Virus record (IMG/VR): IMGVR_UViG_3300034200_000513
Location: 1-52,324 of that record
From: a virus
Direction: 5' to 3' (one strand)
DNA: 52,324 bases
This document shows positions 34,901-43,911 of this stretch, one piece after another (position 1 is the first letter of the stretch; each line of letters opens with the position of its first letter). The notes beneath the pieces were generated by a model. It was not told the DNA's origin and did not search any database. It was given only the letters and a program-made list of their open reading frames with translations. The translations under genes and the position numbers were made by a program.

Positions 34901-37900
34901 CAGCAGGGTTCGTAAGATATAATGATGTTAAACTTGCTATAGATACCTTAGATGAAATACTAACGCAAGATATAGTAGATTTTATTGAGGGCGATTACAT
35001 CTGGTGTGCATTCGATACAGTTAAAAATAATTACTGGAACGTATACAGATTAACAAATGCAAATATAAATGTTGAGCGTATTCAATTTTCCTCATCAGAA
35101 TTTACAGTAGTATGCGAAAGAATTCCAAATATCCAAGTAGGTCAATATATTGGAATAGATCAAAATGAAAAAGTTAACGGATTTTATAAAGTTAAAAGTA
35201 TTCAAGGAAGATCATTTACTGTTGATAAGGATTTAACCGGCATCGATTTAGAAACTGAAGATAGCAGTGCTTTAGTAATATATAAATTCACAACTAGTAA
35301 GATAGAAGATATTAATTTTGCTAATGAATATTTGCCTCCTATTATTAAAACGGGAGAATTAATTTGGGCTAATAATGTCGGTCAAGGGCTGCGGGGAGTA
35401 TACGAAAATAATAAAGTTTACAACAGATTATCTTTTGAAACTCCGGATCCAGAACTAAATCTTAAGTTCGGACTAAAAGTTTCTTCAATCAAAGACGGAT
35501 CGTTGTGCGCAGTAACAACAGCAAACAATCAAGTCACAATTTTTAGCAAAGCAGTAAATGATGCTAAGTGGACACAAACGTTTGTTATCGACCCTCCAAA
35601 ATATATTTTTCCAGATGACATCGATGGCGGCGCCGCATTTAGAGCAGCACAAGGATTCGGATACGAAACAGCATTTACTCCAGACGGAGAATGGCTGGCT
35701 ATCGCAGCACCACTAGCTAGTCGAGTTCGTTCTGGATGGGAAGGCGACTTTACCGAAGGGCAATCGTACGATTTTGGAGATGCTGTAAGAGTAAGAAGCA
35801 CTCATTGGTATGCAAAACGTAATATATTAGGAGACAGTGCTGTTAACTTTAAAGACGATGCTCCAGGGCCAGCTTTCGGGTCAAGGAATTACGATGAGTT
35901 CAGATTTAGACAAGACTGGACTCCTGCATATCTAATTAACACTGATGCTACTAAATCTCCTAGTGCCTTAACAGAGCAAGGATATGTCGCTTTATATAAG
36001 AGAGTAGGACAAGGAGAATTTACACTCGTTCATAGTTTTGTAAGCCCAGAGCCAACAAATAATGAACGTTTTGGTAGTAAAATCTCTTTCGCGAAACAAG
36101 GTAATGATTATGTTCTAGCTATTAGCAGTCCAGGATATAGAAACCGCGGTAGGGTTTACATGTATCGATATGGAGAAACAGAAACTGATAGTACTGTAAG
36201 TTTTTGGAAAATGGATTATAATAGATTCTATGTAGGGGCATTTAGTTCATTCAATCAATATTATCCAGGAGATATAGTATTAAATCCTACTAACTATCAG
36301 TTGTATAGATGTTTAGCCTTCCAAGATCCGACTCCAATAGAAACGAATCCTAGTGCGTGGCAAATTATAACATCATCTACATCAATTCTAGGATTCTTTC
36401 CGCAAATAGTAGATGATGATATTGAAATCGACAATAATGTTACATTTGATTCTAGCTATAAATTGCCTCCGCCATTGAGAAATGATGCAGTAGAAATATT
36501 ATTTCCAGGAGATGAATTTGGGTACGATGTAAGATTAAGTGCAGATGGCGGCGACACTCTTGTAATTTCTGCACCAGCTGCCGATGAATTTAATTACGGA
36601 AATTTTAAAGGAAAATTTAAAAAGACAATCATTTATAGCAAAGGTGATGTAGTTTATCACAGAGGCGGGTTCTGGAGATACGCAGTAGATTCGGATACTA
36701 CACCTAACGAAGATGAATTTGTTGAAAGTGAGTGGGAAATTCTAAATGTGACCTATGAAGATTCTTCATACGGGTATCAAGGCGAATTTAAATTAGATGG
36801 CAGGTATTATCCAGGCGATGTTGTATATGTTAAAAATAATGCAACTGGCAAAGCGACTCTATATCAGAGCATAGGCAATTTTATCGGTGACGGCAGTTCA
36901 GGAACAGACTTAGATAAATCACACGAGTGGAGAAAACTATTTCCTAGAACAACAAATACAGGAAAAGTATTTGTTTATAAATTTGATGGGTCTGCGTATT
37001 CGTTGTCTCAGACTTTAGGAGCCGATCAAGCGTTAGATATTAATACAGAAGAAAGATTCGGAGAGTCCGTAGCTGTTAGTGATAATTCTGATGTAATAGC
37101 AGTTGGTAGTGTACTTACAGATAAAATTACAGACGATCAAGGAAAAGTTGTTATTTTTAAACAACAAGCCGATGTTTATTATAAACAACAAGATTTATAT
37201 AGTCAACGAGCCGAGCCAAGAGAAAAGTTTGGCAGTTATGTAGATTTTATGAATAATGGTGAAACATTAGTAGTATTCTCAGCTAATGGCGACATTGAAA
37301 ATATTACAACATTTGATAAAGCTAACACTACTTTCGACAATGCATTTTTACGAATAGTTGATCTTCAAATTGATACTGGAAGAATTGATATCTATGATCG
37401 ATATGATGTTAATTATGTGTATGGAGAAAGTTTAGCAACTCCATATTTAGAAGAGGATCTGCAAGTCAACGACCTATCAGACAAATATGGTTATAGTATT
37501 GCCGTTTCAAATAATAATATTTTAGTTTCAGCCCCATTAGAAGACGGTATAGATACTAATGTTGGAAAAGTTTATAGTTATAATAAATCTACAGGAAAGT
37601 TATCTTGGTCTCAAAAATATAAAGAAAGTAAAACTCCAGATGCTACTAAGATTAAAAAATCTTATCTTTATAATCGAAAAACAAATGCATTAGTATCTTA
37701 TTTAGATGTAGTAGATACTATTAGAGGAAAAATTCCAGGCCCTGCTGATCAAGAAATAAAGTTTAAAACTTACTATGATCCTGCAACGTACTCGGTGGCA
37801 TCTGAAAATTTAAACGTTAACGATGGAGCTAAGTGGGATGAAAAACATGTAGGTATGTTATGGTGGGATTTAAGTAGAGCAAAATTTATAGAAAACAGTG

Positions 37901-40900
37901 TAGGGGATGTAACATATCGTTCTGTAAATTGGAATAAGCTTTATAAAACTGCTAGTATCGACATTTACGAATGGGTATCATCTAAATATTTGCCCTCTCA
38001 ATGGGACGAATTAACCGGAACAGAAGAAGGATTTGCTCAAGGTATAAGCGGAACAACACGATACGGAGATCAGAGTTACAGCATTAAACGACGGTTTGAT
38101 ACAATTACAAAAACTTTTGTATCTACTTATTATTATTGGGTAAAAAATCCTACATTAATTCCTAATGTAGTAGGCAGATCTATGTCAGCTATTGATGTTT
38201 CTCAGATGATTGCTGATCCTATTGGTTACGGTTACCCATGTTTAGCTCTAACCGGAACAAATAGTTTTAGTCTGTCAAATGTCAAAAATTTCTTAGAAGA
38301 TGACAGAATAGTGTTAAATGTTCAATATTGGATAATAAACGATCTGACAAAAAATGCGCATAGTCAATGGAAGATCATTAGCGAGAAGCCAACTGCAATT
38401 ATTCCTAGAGAAATTGAAAGTAAATGGTTAGATAGTTTAGTAGGAAAGGATTATCAAAATCGTGTTTTACCAGACAGAAAACTTCCTTTTAAATTAAAAT
38501 ACGGCATCGAGTCTAGACCAAGACAAAGCATGTTTTCTAATCGTGTTGAGGCATTAAAAGAATTTATAGAGAAAACTAATTCAATTTTAGAAAAATTAGT
38601 AATAGTAGATATTGCAGATTTAACTGACTTAATGTCCAACGATCCTGAACCAAGTTTAATTTCAGGAATTTATGATAAGATTGTCGATGTTGATTTAGAG
38701 TTAGGATTAATTGGAACGTCAAAATTAAAAACTGCTGCAATTACTCTTATTATAACTGATGGAAGAATAACAGGAGCAGAAATAGTTAACGCAGGAAATG
38801 GATATGTAAACGCACCATATGTTAAAATAGTTGGTAATGGTAAAGGTGCAATAGTTAAAACAGTAATTTCTAATGGTAAGGTAGTCGGTGTTGATATTAT
38901 TGATTCAGGATATGGATATAATAACGATACTTTTGCAATTATTAGATCTTATTCTGTGTTAATAAAAAGCGATGCTGTTTCTCTGAATAAATGGGCAGTA
39001 GTAAATTGGAATGATGTTAAGAAAGAATGGTTAAGAGTTAAGACTCAAGCTTATGATGTAACTAATTTCTGGGAATATATTGATTGGTATGATGTTGGAT
39101 ATAATCAATATACCCCTGTTGATTTTGTAGTAGAAAATACTTATCAGTTAGGGTTCTTAGAATCAGATATTGGGTCAATTGTTAAAGTAAAAAATATAGG
39201 TTCTGGTGGCTGGGTACTGTTAGAAAAATATGATAACAATGTAACAATTGACTATACAAAAAATTATAAAGTTGTTGCAAGACAAAATGGTACAATTAAA
39301 TTTAAATCCTCTTTATATAATTTTACTAATACAACTTTTGGCTATGATGCTGATTTATATGATTCTTTATTTTATGATAATGTTGCAGAACAAGAATTAA
39401 AAATTATTATTAACACTATAAAGAATAAAATATTTGTTGAAGACTTAAGAGTAAATTATATCCAATTATTTTTTAGTAGTCTACGATATGTATTCAAAGA
39501 ACAATTCTTTGTCGATTGGGCTATAAAAACAAGTTTTGTAAATGCGAATCATAAAGCAGGATATTTACAACAAAAAGTTTCTTATAATAGTGATAGTTTA
39601 CAAGACTTTGAGGAATATATTAAAGAAGTTAAGCCGTACAGAACAAAAATACGGGAGTACGTAAGTTCTTATACTGCGGTTGATCGTTCTCAGACCAGTG
39701 TAACGGATTTTGATTTACTACCATCAATTAAGAATAACTTAATTGTCGAACCAGTAAAAGTTAAAATAAATGATAACGACGGTTCTGTTGAGTATTTTGA
39801 TCCAGTTGTAGAAACATATCCTTGGAAGTTCTGGCTAGATAATGTTGGATTTAATGTCCAGTCTATAGAAATCTCAGATCCAGGTTCAGGTTATATTACT
39901 AGACCAGTAGTTCGTATCAATGGAGGATTTGGATCTGGCGCTGAAGCAAAAGCTTATATTAATAATGGAAAACTTTCTAGAATTGATTTAATTTCTAAAG
40001 GATCAGGGTATCTTAAAGCACCTGAAGTTATAATCGATGGAGGTTTAGCAGTCGGAGGAACTGCTGCGAAGGCTGTAGCAGTTATAGAAAACAGTGTAGT
40101 CAGATCTAACAAGTTAAGTATTAAGTTTGATAGAATTACTCGAAATTATTACGTAACAGAATTAGAAGTTACTGAAACATTTGTTGGAAATAATTCTAGA
40201 AAACAATGGCCTCTAAAGTATAGTCCAAATTTAACATACAATAAGACATCGGTTAAAATAAATGGTGTAGATGTTTTAAAATTTGATTATGCTCTTACAT
40301 CTAAAAAATCTACAACACGCGGCTATACTAGTTATTCAGGCTTAATAACTTTTGAAAATGCACCACGTGCTAATGCAGAAATAGTAGTAACTTACGAAAA
40401 AGATTTTAATCATTTATCAGCAGCTGATAGAATTAATTTCTATTACGATCCTCAAACAGGACAACTAGGAAAAGATTTAGCACAATTAATGCAAGGTATT
40501 GATTTTGGTGGTGTTAATATAACTGGATTAGGATTTAATATTAACGGCGGTTGGGATAGCTTACCTTGGTATTCAGATGGGTGGGACGGATTTGATGCGG
40601 AATTTGATGATAGAATTATATCAGTGGGTGACAGCACTTATAGTTTTTATATTGGATATGTTCCTGAATCAGGACAAGAAATTAACATTTACCTTAACGG
40701 TAAACGATTAGACGATCCGTATTTTGATCTATACGATGGTGTAACAGTTCAAGCCAACGGAAGAAAGGTAGCACCAGCAGGAACTGTAATGAATACTTGG
40801 GTAGGAAATGGAATTGATGATACAATTTTATTACCAGATGGTGCAGGATTAAACATTAAGGCTGGTGATAAACTTATATTTAGAAAAAATACAAGTGATG

Positions 40901-43857
40901 GGGCATATCCAGGAGATTTAAATGAATTAGATACACAGTTGTCTGGGGGGAATTTAGCTTACATTACAGCAACAGGTTTTGCTCCAGATGATATTTTACT
41001 AGACGGAGAAGGCTTCGTTACTCCTGCACAAAGCCATGCCCCTGAAGAAATAGTTCCAGGCCATATAAGTGATGCAGTTGCTATTAAGATGTTTAGGTTA
41101 CCTAAATCTGGAAGCAGTACTATATCGTTCAACAATTACATAGCAGACGGAGTTACAAATACTTATAGCTATGGACAAATTGCAAACAGTCCTTCTGCTA
41201 TAATTGTAAAATATAATGAATTAGTGTTAAAGCAATCAGTTGGGTATACTGTAGATCATATTAATAGAACCATAAGCTTAATAGATTCGTTTGGTAATTC
41301 GTTAGTGCCTGTACAAGGAACTCTTGTAAGTGTTGCTGCATTTGGATTCGGATCTAATAGTATTTTAGACATCGGTACTACAGTGTCAGATGGAAGTACT
41401 TTAGACATTATAACAAATGCTCCATGGCCTCGATTACAAATCGACATGCTAGATACTGATGCACTAAATCGATTAGGATCAGTGGTTATAGTTGCTGGTA
41501 TATACGTAAATTACGAATTGTTTGAAACTGACGAAACATATGAGAGTCCTCATAGAGTTGGTATAAGATTAGCAGAAGCTCCGCTGGCAGGTACTGACGT
41601 GCATTATATCTTAACAGGGGACAGTAATTATTCGTTAAGCACCGTATATTCTTATCAGATTCCTATAGACGGTTTTGCACAAAATTATACCTTACCTAAT
41701 AATACTGTCGGAATTAACAAACCTTACGAAAATAATGTAATTGTAATTAAAAATGGGCAGGTTTTAACGGCTGGAATAAACACAAATTATATTATGCAAG
41801 ATAATCAACTTGTTTATACTATTCCAGCTTATCGATCAGAAGCATATTCTATTAATCCAACACAGTTTTTTATCTATATTAATGGAGTAGAATTAGTGAA
41901 TGGAGTTGATTATATTTTTTCAAGCGGTACTTCAACTTTGAGTATTTCAAAAGAAAAGTATATTGAAGGTGCAACATTAACTTTATTAGATTATACCGCT
42001 TCAGATTATTTCTTTATTGATACAGAAATAACATTTATAGAACAATTATATATTACAGACGATGTCAGAGTAATAAGTTTTTACAATCACGATATTGAAA
42101 AAATTATAAGAAGTTATGAAAGATTTGATATAAGTTCAAGTTTAGTTCCAGGAACGTCTTCATATTTTGAATATACAAAATTAAGAGGAGGATCTATTAA
42201 ACTCTTCAGAACAACTAGAAAAGATGATTATATCTGGGTGATAAAAAATAAGAGATTATTATCGCACAGTATAGATTTTTATCTTGATGATGATTTAAGA
42301 ACTATTAAATTAGCAGATGAATTAGTAGAAACAGACAAGTTAGAAGTGATTTTATTTAATGATAATAATGTTCAGTTAGGCTACGGATATATGCAATTTA
42401 AAGATATGCTTAATAGAGTTCATTACAAACGAATTAGGAAATCAAAATCTACAAGATTAAGTTCTAATCTGTTACAAAAAGATTTAACGATTCAAGTTAA
42501 GGACGGCTCAGTATTATCAAAACCAAATGCAGCAAAAAATCTTCCAGGTATTATTGAAATTAATGGGGAACGAATAGAATATTTTGAATTAAATGGAAAT
42601 ACTCTTAGCCAGTTAAGGAGAGGAACTCTAGGAACAGGAACTCCAGAAGTACATTTAGTTGATTCTTATATAATTGACATAGGACCATCGGAGACAATTC
42701 CTTACAATGATCAACATATTGTAGAAACATTTATAGGTGATGGTAGCGGACAAGAATTTATATTAAATTATAATCCTACTGTTAGTACCACTGACTGGTA
42801 CAGAGATACTATTCCTTTAGATTTTGGAAGATCAGACGAGCTTGACGTGTTTGTTGGTGGCTATAGATTAAAGAAAGTTCCTTATCAATTATATCAAGAT
42901 TCCAATAATTATCCTTACAGTCCAGAAGGTGATAGCCAATTTGAAGCAGATTTTAGTGTAAACGGCACAAATAAATTACGATTAACTAATGCTGCCACAG
43001 AAAATTCTAAAGTTGTTGTAATTAAAAAAGTAGGACGAGTTTGGGAAGATGCTGTTGATCCAACAGAAATTTTTAGAAATGTTAGACCATCAATTGGAGA
43101 TGCTTCGTTTGATGTGATAAAAGTAAATTCTAACTATTCAGTAAAATTAAGGGATACGGGAACAGTTTATAATAACGGAGATGTAATCTATCTATCAGGA
43201 GCTACGTTAGGCGGATCTAGTCCAGAAAATGACATTACGATTACGGTTACTGACATTTTGGTGGATAGAGGAAGAAATACAGCTAGGTCTGTAAAAATAT
43301 ATCCAGGAGGCTCGTTGTTTGGATCTACCTTTATTGTACCAGGAGAAAATTATATTATTGAGTTTGTTGGAACTACTGATTTTACTTTAATAGGTGCACC
43401 GTCTAACGAAGTTGGGGTAGAATTTACTGCTACTGCCGCAGGTACAGGCTCAGGTACTGCGTTTATTGTGATACCTATTGCAGAACCTAATGAAGTAATA
43501 TTCACATTAGCTACAGGTGTAGCAAGTATTTTATGGGTAGACAAGTACTTTATAGGTAATGGCGGGTCTGGTTATATAAGAAGTGTTGATAATACTGGAG
43601 TAACAGGTACATTCACCGTTGAGTTGGATAATCCTTTAGCTAATAAAAAATCTATTTCAGCTACAGAATGGGCAATATATCCTTATAAAGATCCTAGAAA
43701 ATCTATTGTACAATTTACATATACAGGAATAGGTTTAGAAAATGGATTCGTATGCAAGAGCCTATCAGAATCTAACAACTCTATTGCAGACTTTTTAAAG
43801 AATACAGAAACGGTATTTCCGACTTATATTACAGATCAAAATGATACATCAGAATAA
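28930..43857 (+). CDS. Giant baseplate/host-interaction structural protein
   Basis: This 4975-residue protein sits where T4 keeps gp7, gp8, gp9 and gp10. The start SSADLLPKYFRTAGNRKFL and FQNYYWLPYGPDSI (about 145-160) match large structural proteins of marine myoviruses. Residues about 1515-1560, 1776-1820, 2275-2310, 2438-2481, 2564-2605 and 2621-2670 have the 'YxxGDiVxxxxxxYrx...W' pattern of small carbohydrate-binding modules. Seven FG-GAP-like blades (FGYETAFTPDGEWLAIAAP; FGYDVRLSADGGDTLVISAP) lie between about 2177 and 2897. Gly-Ser-Gly-Tyr repeats follow at about 3277-3341 and 3643-3705. 'Ing..l..g.DY' modules run from about 3750 to 4450, then EINGERIEYFELNG near 4541 and YIIEFVGTTDFTLIGAPSN near 4805. 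Probably the outer baseplate platform and receptor-contact structure. GGAG precedes the ATG. Confidence 0.85.
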   Translation: MSNMDQEEPGLPINNSGQRSSADLLPKYFRTAGNRKFLQSTLDQLIQPGSVKKLNGFIGRKNAKAVKSDDIFINASDSIRQNYQLEPAAVIQDDFNNINFFKDYIDYINQIKILGGEVSNHEKLNQQETYSWNPFIDWDKFVNFQNYYWLPYGPDSIKVAGQQEEIVSTYSVVLVDEGDNYAFLFSPDGLLRNPTLRLYRGQTYNFQVNAPNNPFSIKTSRIQGSTNRYNNGVTNNATSNGVITFTVPVNAPDVLFYVSENDVNAGGVFQVLDVEENTFLDLDKDILGKKTYTMINGISMSNGMKLKFIGRVTPEIYANGYWYVEGVGTEIKLIPESELEIISSYSDSKELLFDDIGFDNEPFSSASSFAGKKDYITISRGSADRNAWSRYNRWFHKDIIEFAAQSENQIPVFDQSLRANRPIIEFKNNIKLFNFGHKAKTTIDLIDNFTKDVFSTIEGSLGYNVDGVDLANGMRVLFTADPDRLVKDKIFKVNFINVVVPGRQFTFNASTQVDVDNNIISVSTPHNLSSSDQVVYLNNGNDSITGLVNRKIYYVYVIDTLRFQLFNDRLLTVPVDIFATGSEIHKFEVYNKLRRQINLVEEPDTDPIFNETILIKSGIANGGFMYWYDGTNWKYAQQKTSIGQPPLFDLFDENEVSYSDTSVYDSSTFQGNKVFSYKIGTGPVDSNLNFPLTYKNINNVGDIVFEFNLLNESFNYKVETQVKSKNTDVAYLRQIEDLSTYSYANGWTKTLVTNIQPIVRIFKNSGLVNDFPIDVYDDPNNLNDLEVRVYIDGIRLNKDKFSIQSNVVRKFVRLTTDVSITNVVTLKCFSSQTKNDKGHYDVPLNLQNNPLNDNVNEFTLGEVIDHVGSIVENLNQFSGEYPGDSNLRDLGNVSGYGTRFLQHSGPLNLALYHLGQKNFNIFKALEKARDDYGKFKRTFLVAASNTGIETEARLHVDYVLEKMSKDQASNKPYYLSDMFAYTVANRLEYVIEDARLKIYPMSNNFNLNSLSNNAVYLYINGEQLVHGRDYVFGDDVFITIIRDLYENDLLEIVEYESTDGSFCPATPTKLGLYPKFEPKKFIDDSYLEPKEVIQGHDGSITLAYGDYRDDMLLELEKRIFNNIKSSYDTSIFNVYEFIPGHSRDTVYSKEEFDTVLSRFFYQWTLLINEDYTQQTYWDRLNPFTFNYRGNFTPDGRDIPAFWRGVYQWLLDTDRPHTRPWECLGFSIEPSWWTEIYGPAPYTSDNRVLWDDIQQGIIREPGKPIRINSLFAKSVLQYGTPVDDQGNLLDPVNANFAQGPLKPTPEGYYVFGDQGPVEAAWRKSSFYPFSLIQALLLLQPNKVLASCYDISRTKRNFNNQLIYSETGLRIRLKDLVLPSTISQSNRIYAAGLVNYIVDFISSDLLSLVENYKSDLQRLTNKIGSKLGSFTSKTKLKLLLDSKSPTSTGGVFVPEENYNIFLNTSSPIKKVVYSGVIVTKYPDGYEIRGYDLDNPFFTYYPYRKTGSTIKVGGISESFADWAENKTYVAGKIVLYNGVYYRVKTTHETTDTFDSQLYAKLPRLPEIGGVEILLRDLWDYSTPLTLSYGTKLQTIQDVADFIQGYGEYLEQLGFVFEEFNNVLQTITNWKTSLQEFAFWTTQNWKEGSVLALSPAAQTLTFKSDLEVVNDIKDPFYGYKIYRVDGKLLDSSNLQVYRNKNEFYLDVKDSAQGIYGAVLYTIQKEHALIIDNSTLFNDVIYDLAPGYRQERIKVLGYVASEWFGGFDIPGFIYDEARINDWQIWTDYKLGDIVKFKEFYYSARKFILGSEEFNFEDWYRLDEKPESQLLSNWDYKADQFRDFYDLDTDNFDAEQQRLAQHLIGYQNRQYLENIIKDDVSQYKFYQGMIVEKGSQNVLNKLFDTLSADDQESLEFNEEWALRVGEFGASSAFEEIEFKLDENLFRLTPQPFELTNNINPSIVDYVIRQKSTDVYIKPVGYNNNPWPISDVKQFLRSAGFVRYNDVKLAIDTLDEILTQDIVDFIEGDYIWCAFDTVKNNYWNVYRLTNANINVERIQFSSSEFTVVCERIPNIQVGQYIGIDQNEKVNGFYKVKSIQGRSFTVDKDLTGIDLETEDSSALVIYKFTTSKIEDINFANEYLPPIIKTGELIWANNVGQGLRGVYENNKVYNRLSFETPDPELNLKFGLKVSSIKDGSLCAVTTANNQVTIFSKAVNDAKWTQTFVIDPPKYIFPDDIDGGAAFRAAQGFGYETAFTPDGEWLAIAAPLASRVRSGWEGDFTEGQSYDFGDAVRVRSTHWYAKRNILGDSAVNFKDDAPGPAFGSRNYDEFRFRQDWTPAYLINTDATKSPSALTEQGYVALYKRVGQGEFTLVHSFVSPEPTNNERFGSKISFAKQGNDYVLAISSPGYRNRGRVYMYRYGETETDSTVSFWKMDYNRFYVGAFSSFNQYYPGDIVLNPTNYQLYRCLAFQDPTPIETNPSAWQIITSSTSILGFFPQIVDDDIEIDNNVTFDSSYKLPPPLRNDAVEILFPGDEFGYDVRLSADGGDTLVISAPAADEFNYGNFKGKFKKTIIYSKGDVVYHRGGFWRYAVDSDTTPNEDEFVESEWEILNVTYEDSSYGYQGEFKLDGRYYPGDVVYVKNNATGKATLYQSIGNFIGDGSSGTDLDKSHEWRKLFPRTTNTGKVFVYKFDGSAYSLSQTLGADQALDINTEERFGESVAVSDNSDVIAVGSVLTDKITDDQGKVVIFKQQADVYYKQQDLYSQRAEPREKFGSYVDFMNNGETLVVFSANGDIENITTFDKANTTFDNAFLRIVDLQIDTGRIDIYDRYDVNYVYGESLATPYLEEDLQVNDLSDKYGYSIAVSNNNILVSAPLEDGIDTNVGKVYSYNKSTGKLSWSQKYKESKTPDATKIKKSYLYNRKTNALVSYLDVVDTIRGKIPGPADQEIKFKTYYDPATYSVASENLNVNDGAKWDEKHVGMLWWDLSRAKFIENSVGDVTYRSVNWNKLYKTASIDIYEWVSSKYLPSQWDELTGTEEGFAQGISGTTRYGDQSYSIKRRFDTITKTFVSTYYYWVKNPTLIPNVVGRSMSAIDVSQMIADPIGYGYPCLALTGTNSFSLSNVKNFLEDDRIVLNVQYWIINDLTKNAHSQWKIISEKPTAIIPREIESKWLDSLVGKDYQNRVLPDRKLPFKLKYGIESRPRQSMFSNRVEALKEFIEKTNSILEKLVIVDIADLTDLMSNDPEPSLISGIYDKIVDVDLELGLIGTSKLKTAAITLIITDGRITGAEIVNAGNGYVNAPYVKIVGNGKGAIVKTVISNGKVVGVDIIDSGYGYNNDTFAIIRSYSVLIKSDAVSLNKWAVVNWNDVKKEWLRVKTQAYDVTNFWEYIDWYDVGYNQYTPVDFVVENTYQLGFLESDIGSIVKVKNIGSGGWVLLEKYDNNVTIDYTKNYKVVARQNGTIKFKSSLYNFTNTTFGYDADLYDSLFYDNVAEQELKIIINTIKNKIFVEDLRVNYIQLFFSSLRYVFKEQFFVDWAIKTSFVNANHKAGYLQQKVSYNSDSLQDFEEYIKEVKPYRTKIREYVSSYTAVDRSQTSVTDFDLLPSIKNNLIVEPVKVKINDNDGSVEYFDPVVETYPWKFWLDNVGFNVQSIEISDPGSGYITRPVVRINGGFGSGAEAKAYINNGKLSRIDLISKGSGYLKAPEVIIDGGLAVGGTAAKAVAVIENSVVRSNKLSIKFDRITRNYYVTELEVTETFVGNNSRKQWPLKYSPNLTYNKTSVKINGVDVLKFDYALTSKKSTTRGYTSYSGLITFENAPRANAEIVVTYEKDFNHLSAADRINFYYDPQTGQLGKDLAQLMQGIDFGGVNITGLGFNINGGWDSLPWYSDGWDGFDAEFDDRIISVGDSTYSFYIGYVPESGQEINIYLNGKRLDDPYFDLYDGVTVQANGRKVAPAGTVMNTWVGNGIDDTILLPDGAGLNIKAGDKLIFRKNTSDGAYPGDLNELDTQLSGGNLAYITATGFAPDDILLDGEGFVTPAQSHAPEEIVPGHISDAVAIKMFRLPKSGSSTISFNNYIADGVTNTYSYGQIANSPSAIIVKYNELVLKQSVGYTVDHINRTISLIDSFGNSLVPVQGTLVSVAAFGFGSNSILDIGTTVSDGSTLDIITNAPWPRLQIDMLDTDALNRLGSVVIVAGIYVNYELFETDETYESPHRVGIRLAEAPLAGTDVHYILTGDSNYSLSTVYSYQIPIDGFAQNYTLPNNTVGINKPYENNVIVIKNGQVLTAGINTNYIMQDNQLVYTIPAYRSEAYSINPTQFFIYINGVELVNGVDYIFSSGTSTLSISKEKYIEGATLTLLDYTASDYFFIDTEITFIEQLYITDDVRVISFYNHDIEKIIRSYERFDISSSLVPGTSSYFEYTKLRGGSIKLFRTTRKDDYIWVIKNKRLLSHSIDFYLDDDLRTIKLADELVETDKLEVILFNDNNVQLGYGYMQFKDMLNRVHYKRIRKSKSTRLSSNLLQKDLTIQVKDGSVLSKPNAAKNLPGIIEINGERIEYFELNGNTLSQLRRGTLGTGTPEVHLVDSYIIDIGPSETIPYNDQHIVETFIGDGSGQEFILNYNPTVSTTDWYRDTIPLDFGRSDELDVFVGGYRLKKVPYQLYQDSNNYPYSPEGDSQFEADFSVNGTNKLRLTNAATENSKVVVIKKVGRVWEDAVDPTEIFRNVRPSIGDASFDVIKVNSNYSVKLRDTGTVYNNGDVIYLSGATLGGSSPENDITITVTDILVDRGRNTARSVKIYPGGSLFGSTFIVPGENYIIEFVGTTDFTLIGAPSNEVGVEFTATAAGTGSGTAFIVIPIAEPNEVIFTLATGVASILWVDKYFIGNGGSGYIRSVDNTGVTGTFTVELDNPLANKKSISATEWAIYPYKDPRKSIVQFTYTGIGLENGFVCKSLSESNNSIADFLKNTETVFPTYITDQNDTSE

Positions 43858-43883
43858 AGTAAAAGTATCATATTATATACCCG

Positions 43884-43891
43884 GATAAATA
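43884..43891 (+). promoter_or_regulatory. Late promoter GATAAATA
   Basis: The octamer lies 20 bases before the ATG at 43912 in the short gap after the giant gene. It fits the late consensus and would drive the fibre genes that follow. Confidence 0.6.
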
Positions 43892-43911
43892 ATACATTAA
43901 AAGAGACTACT

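Noticed and set aside
43842-43878. ATGATAC/GTATCAT stem after the giant gene as a terminator
   Set aside because: Seven pairs with a long loop and no U-run; the following genes still belong to the same late series.
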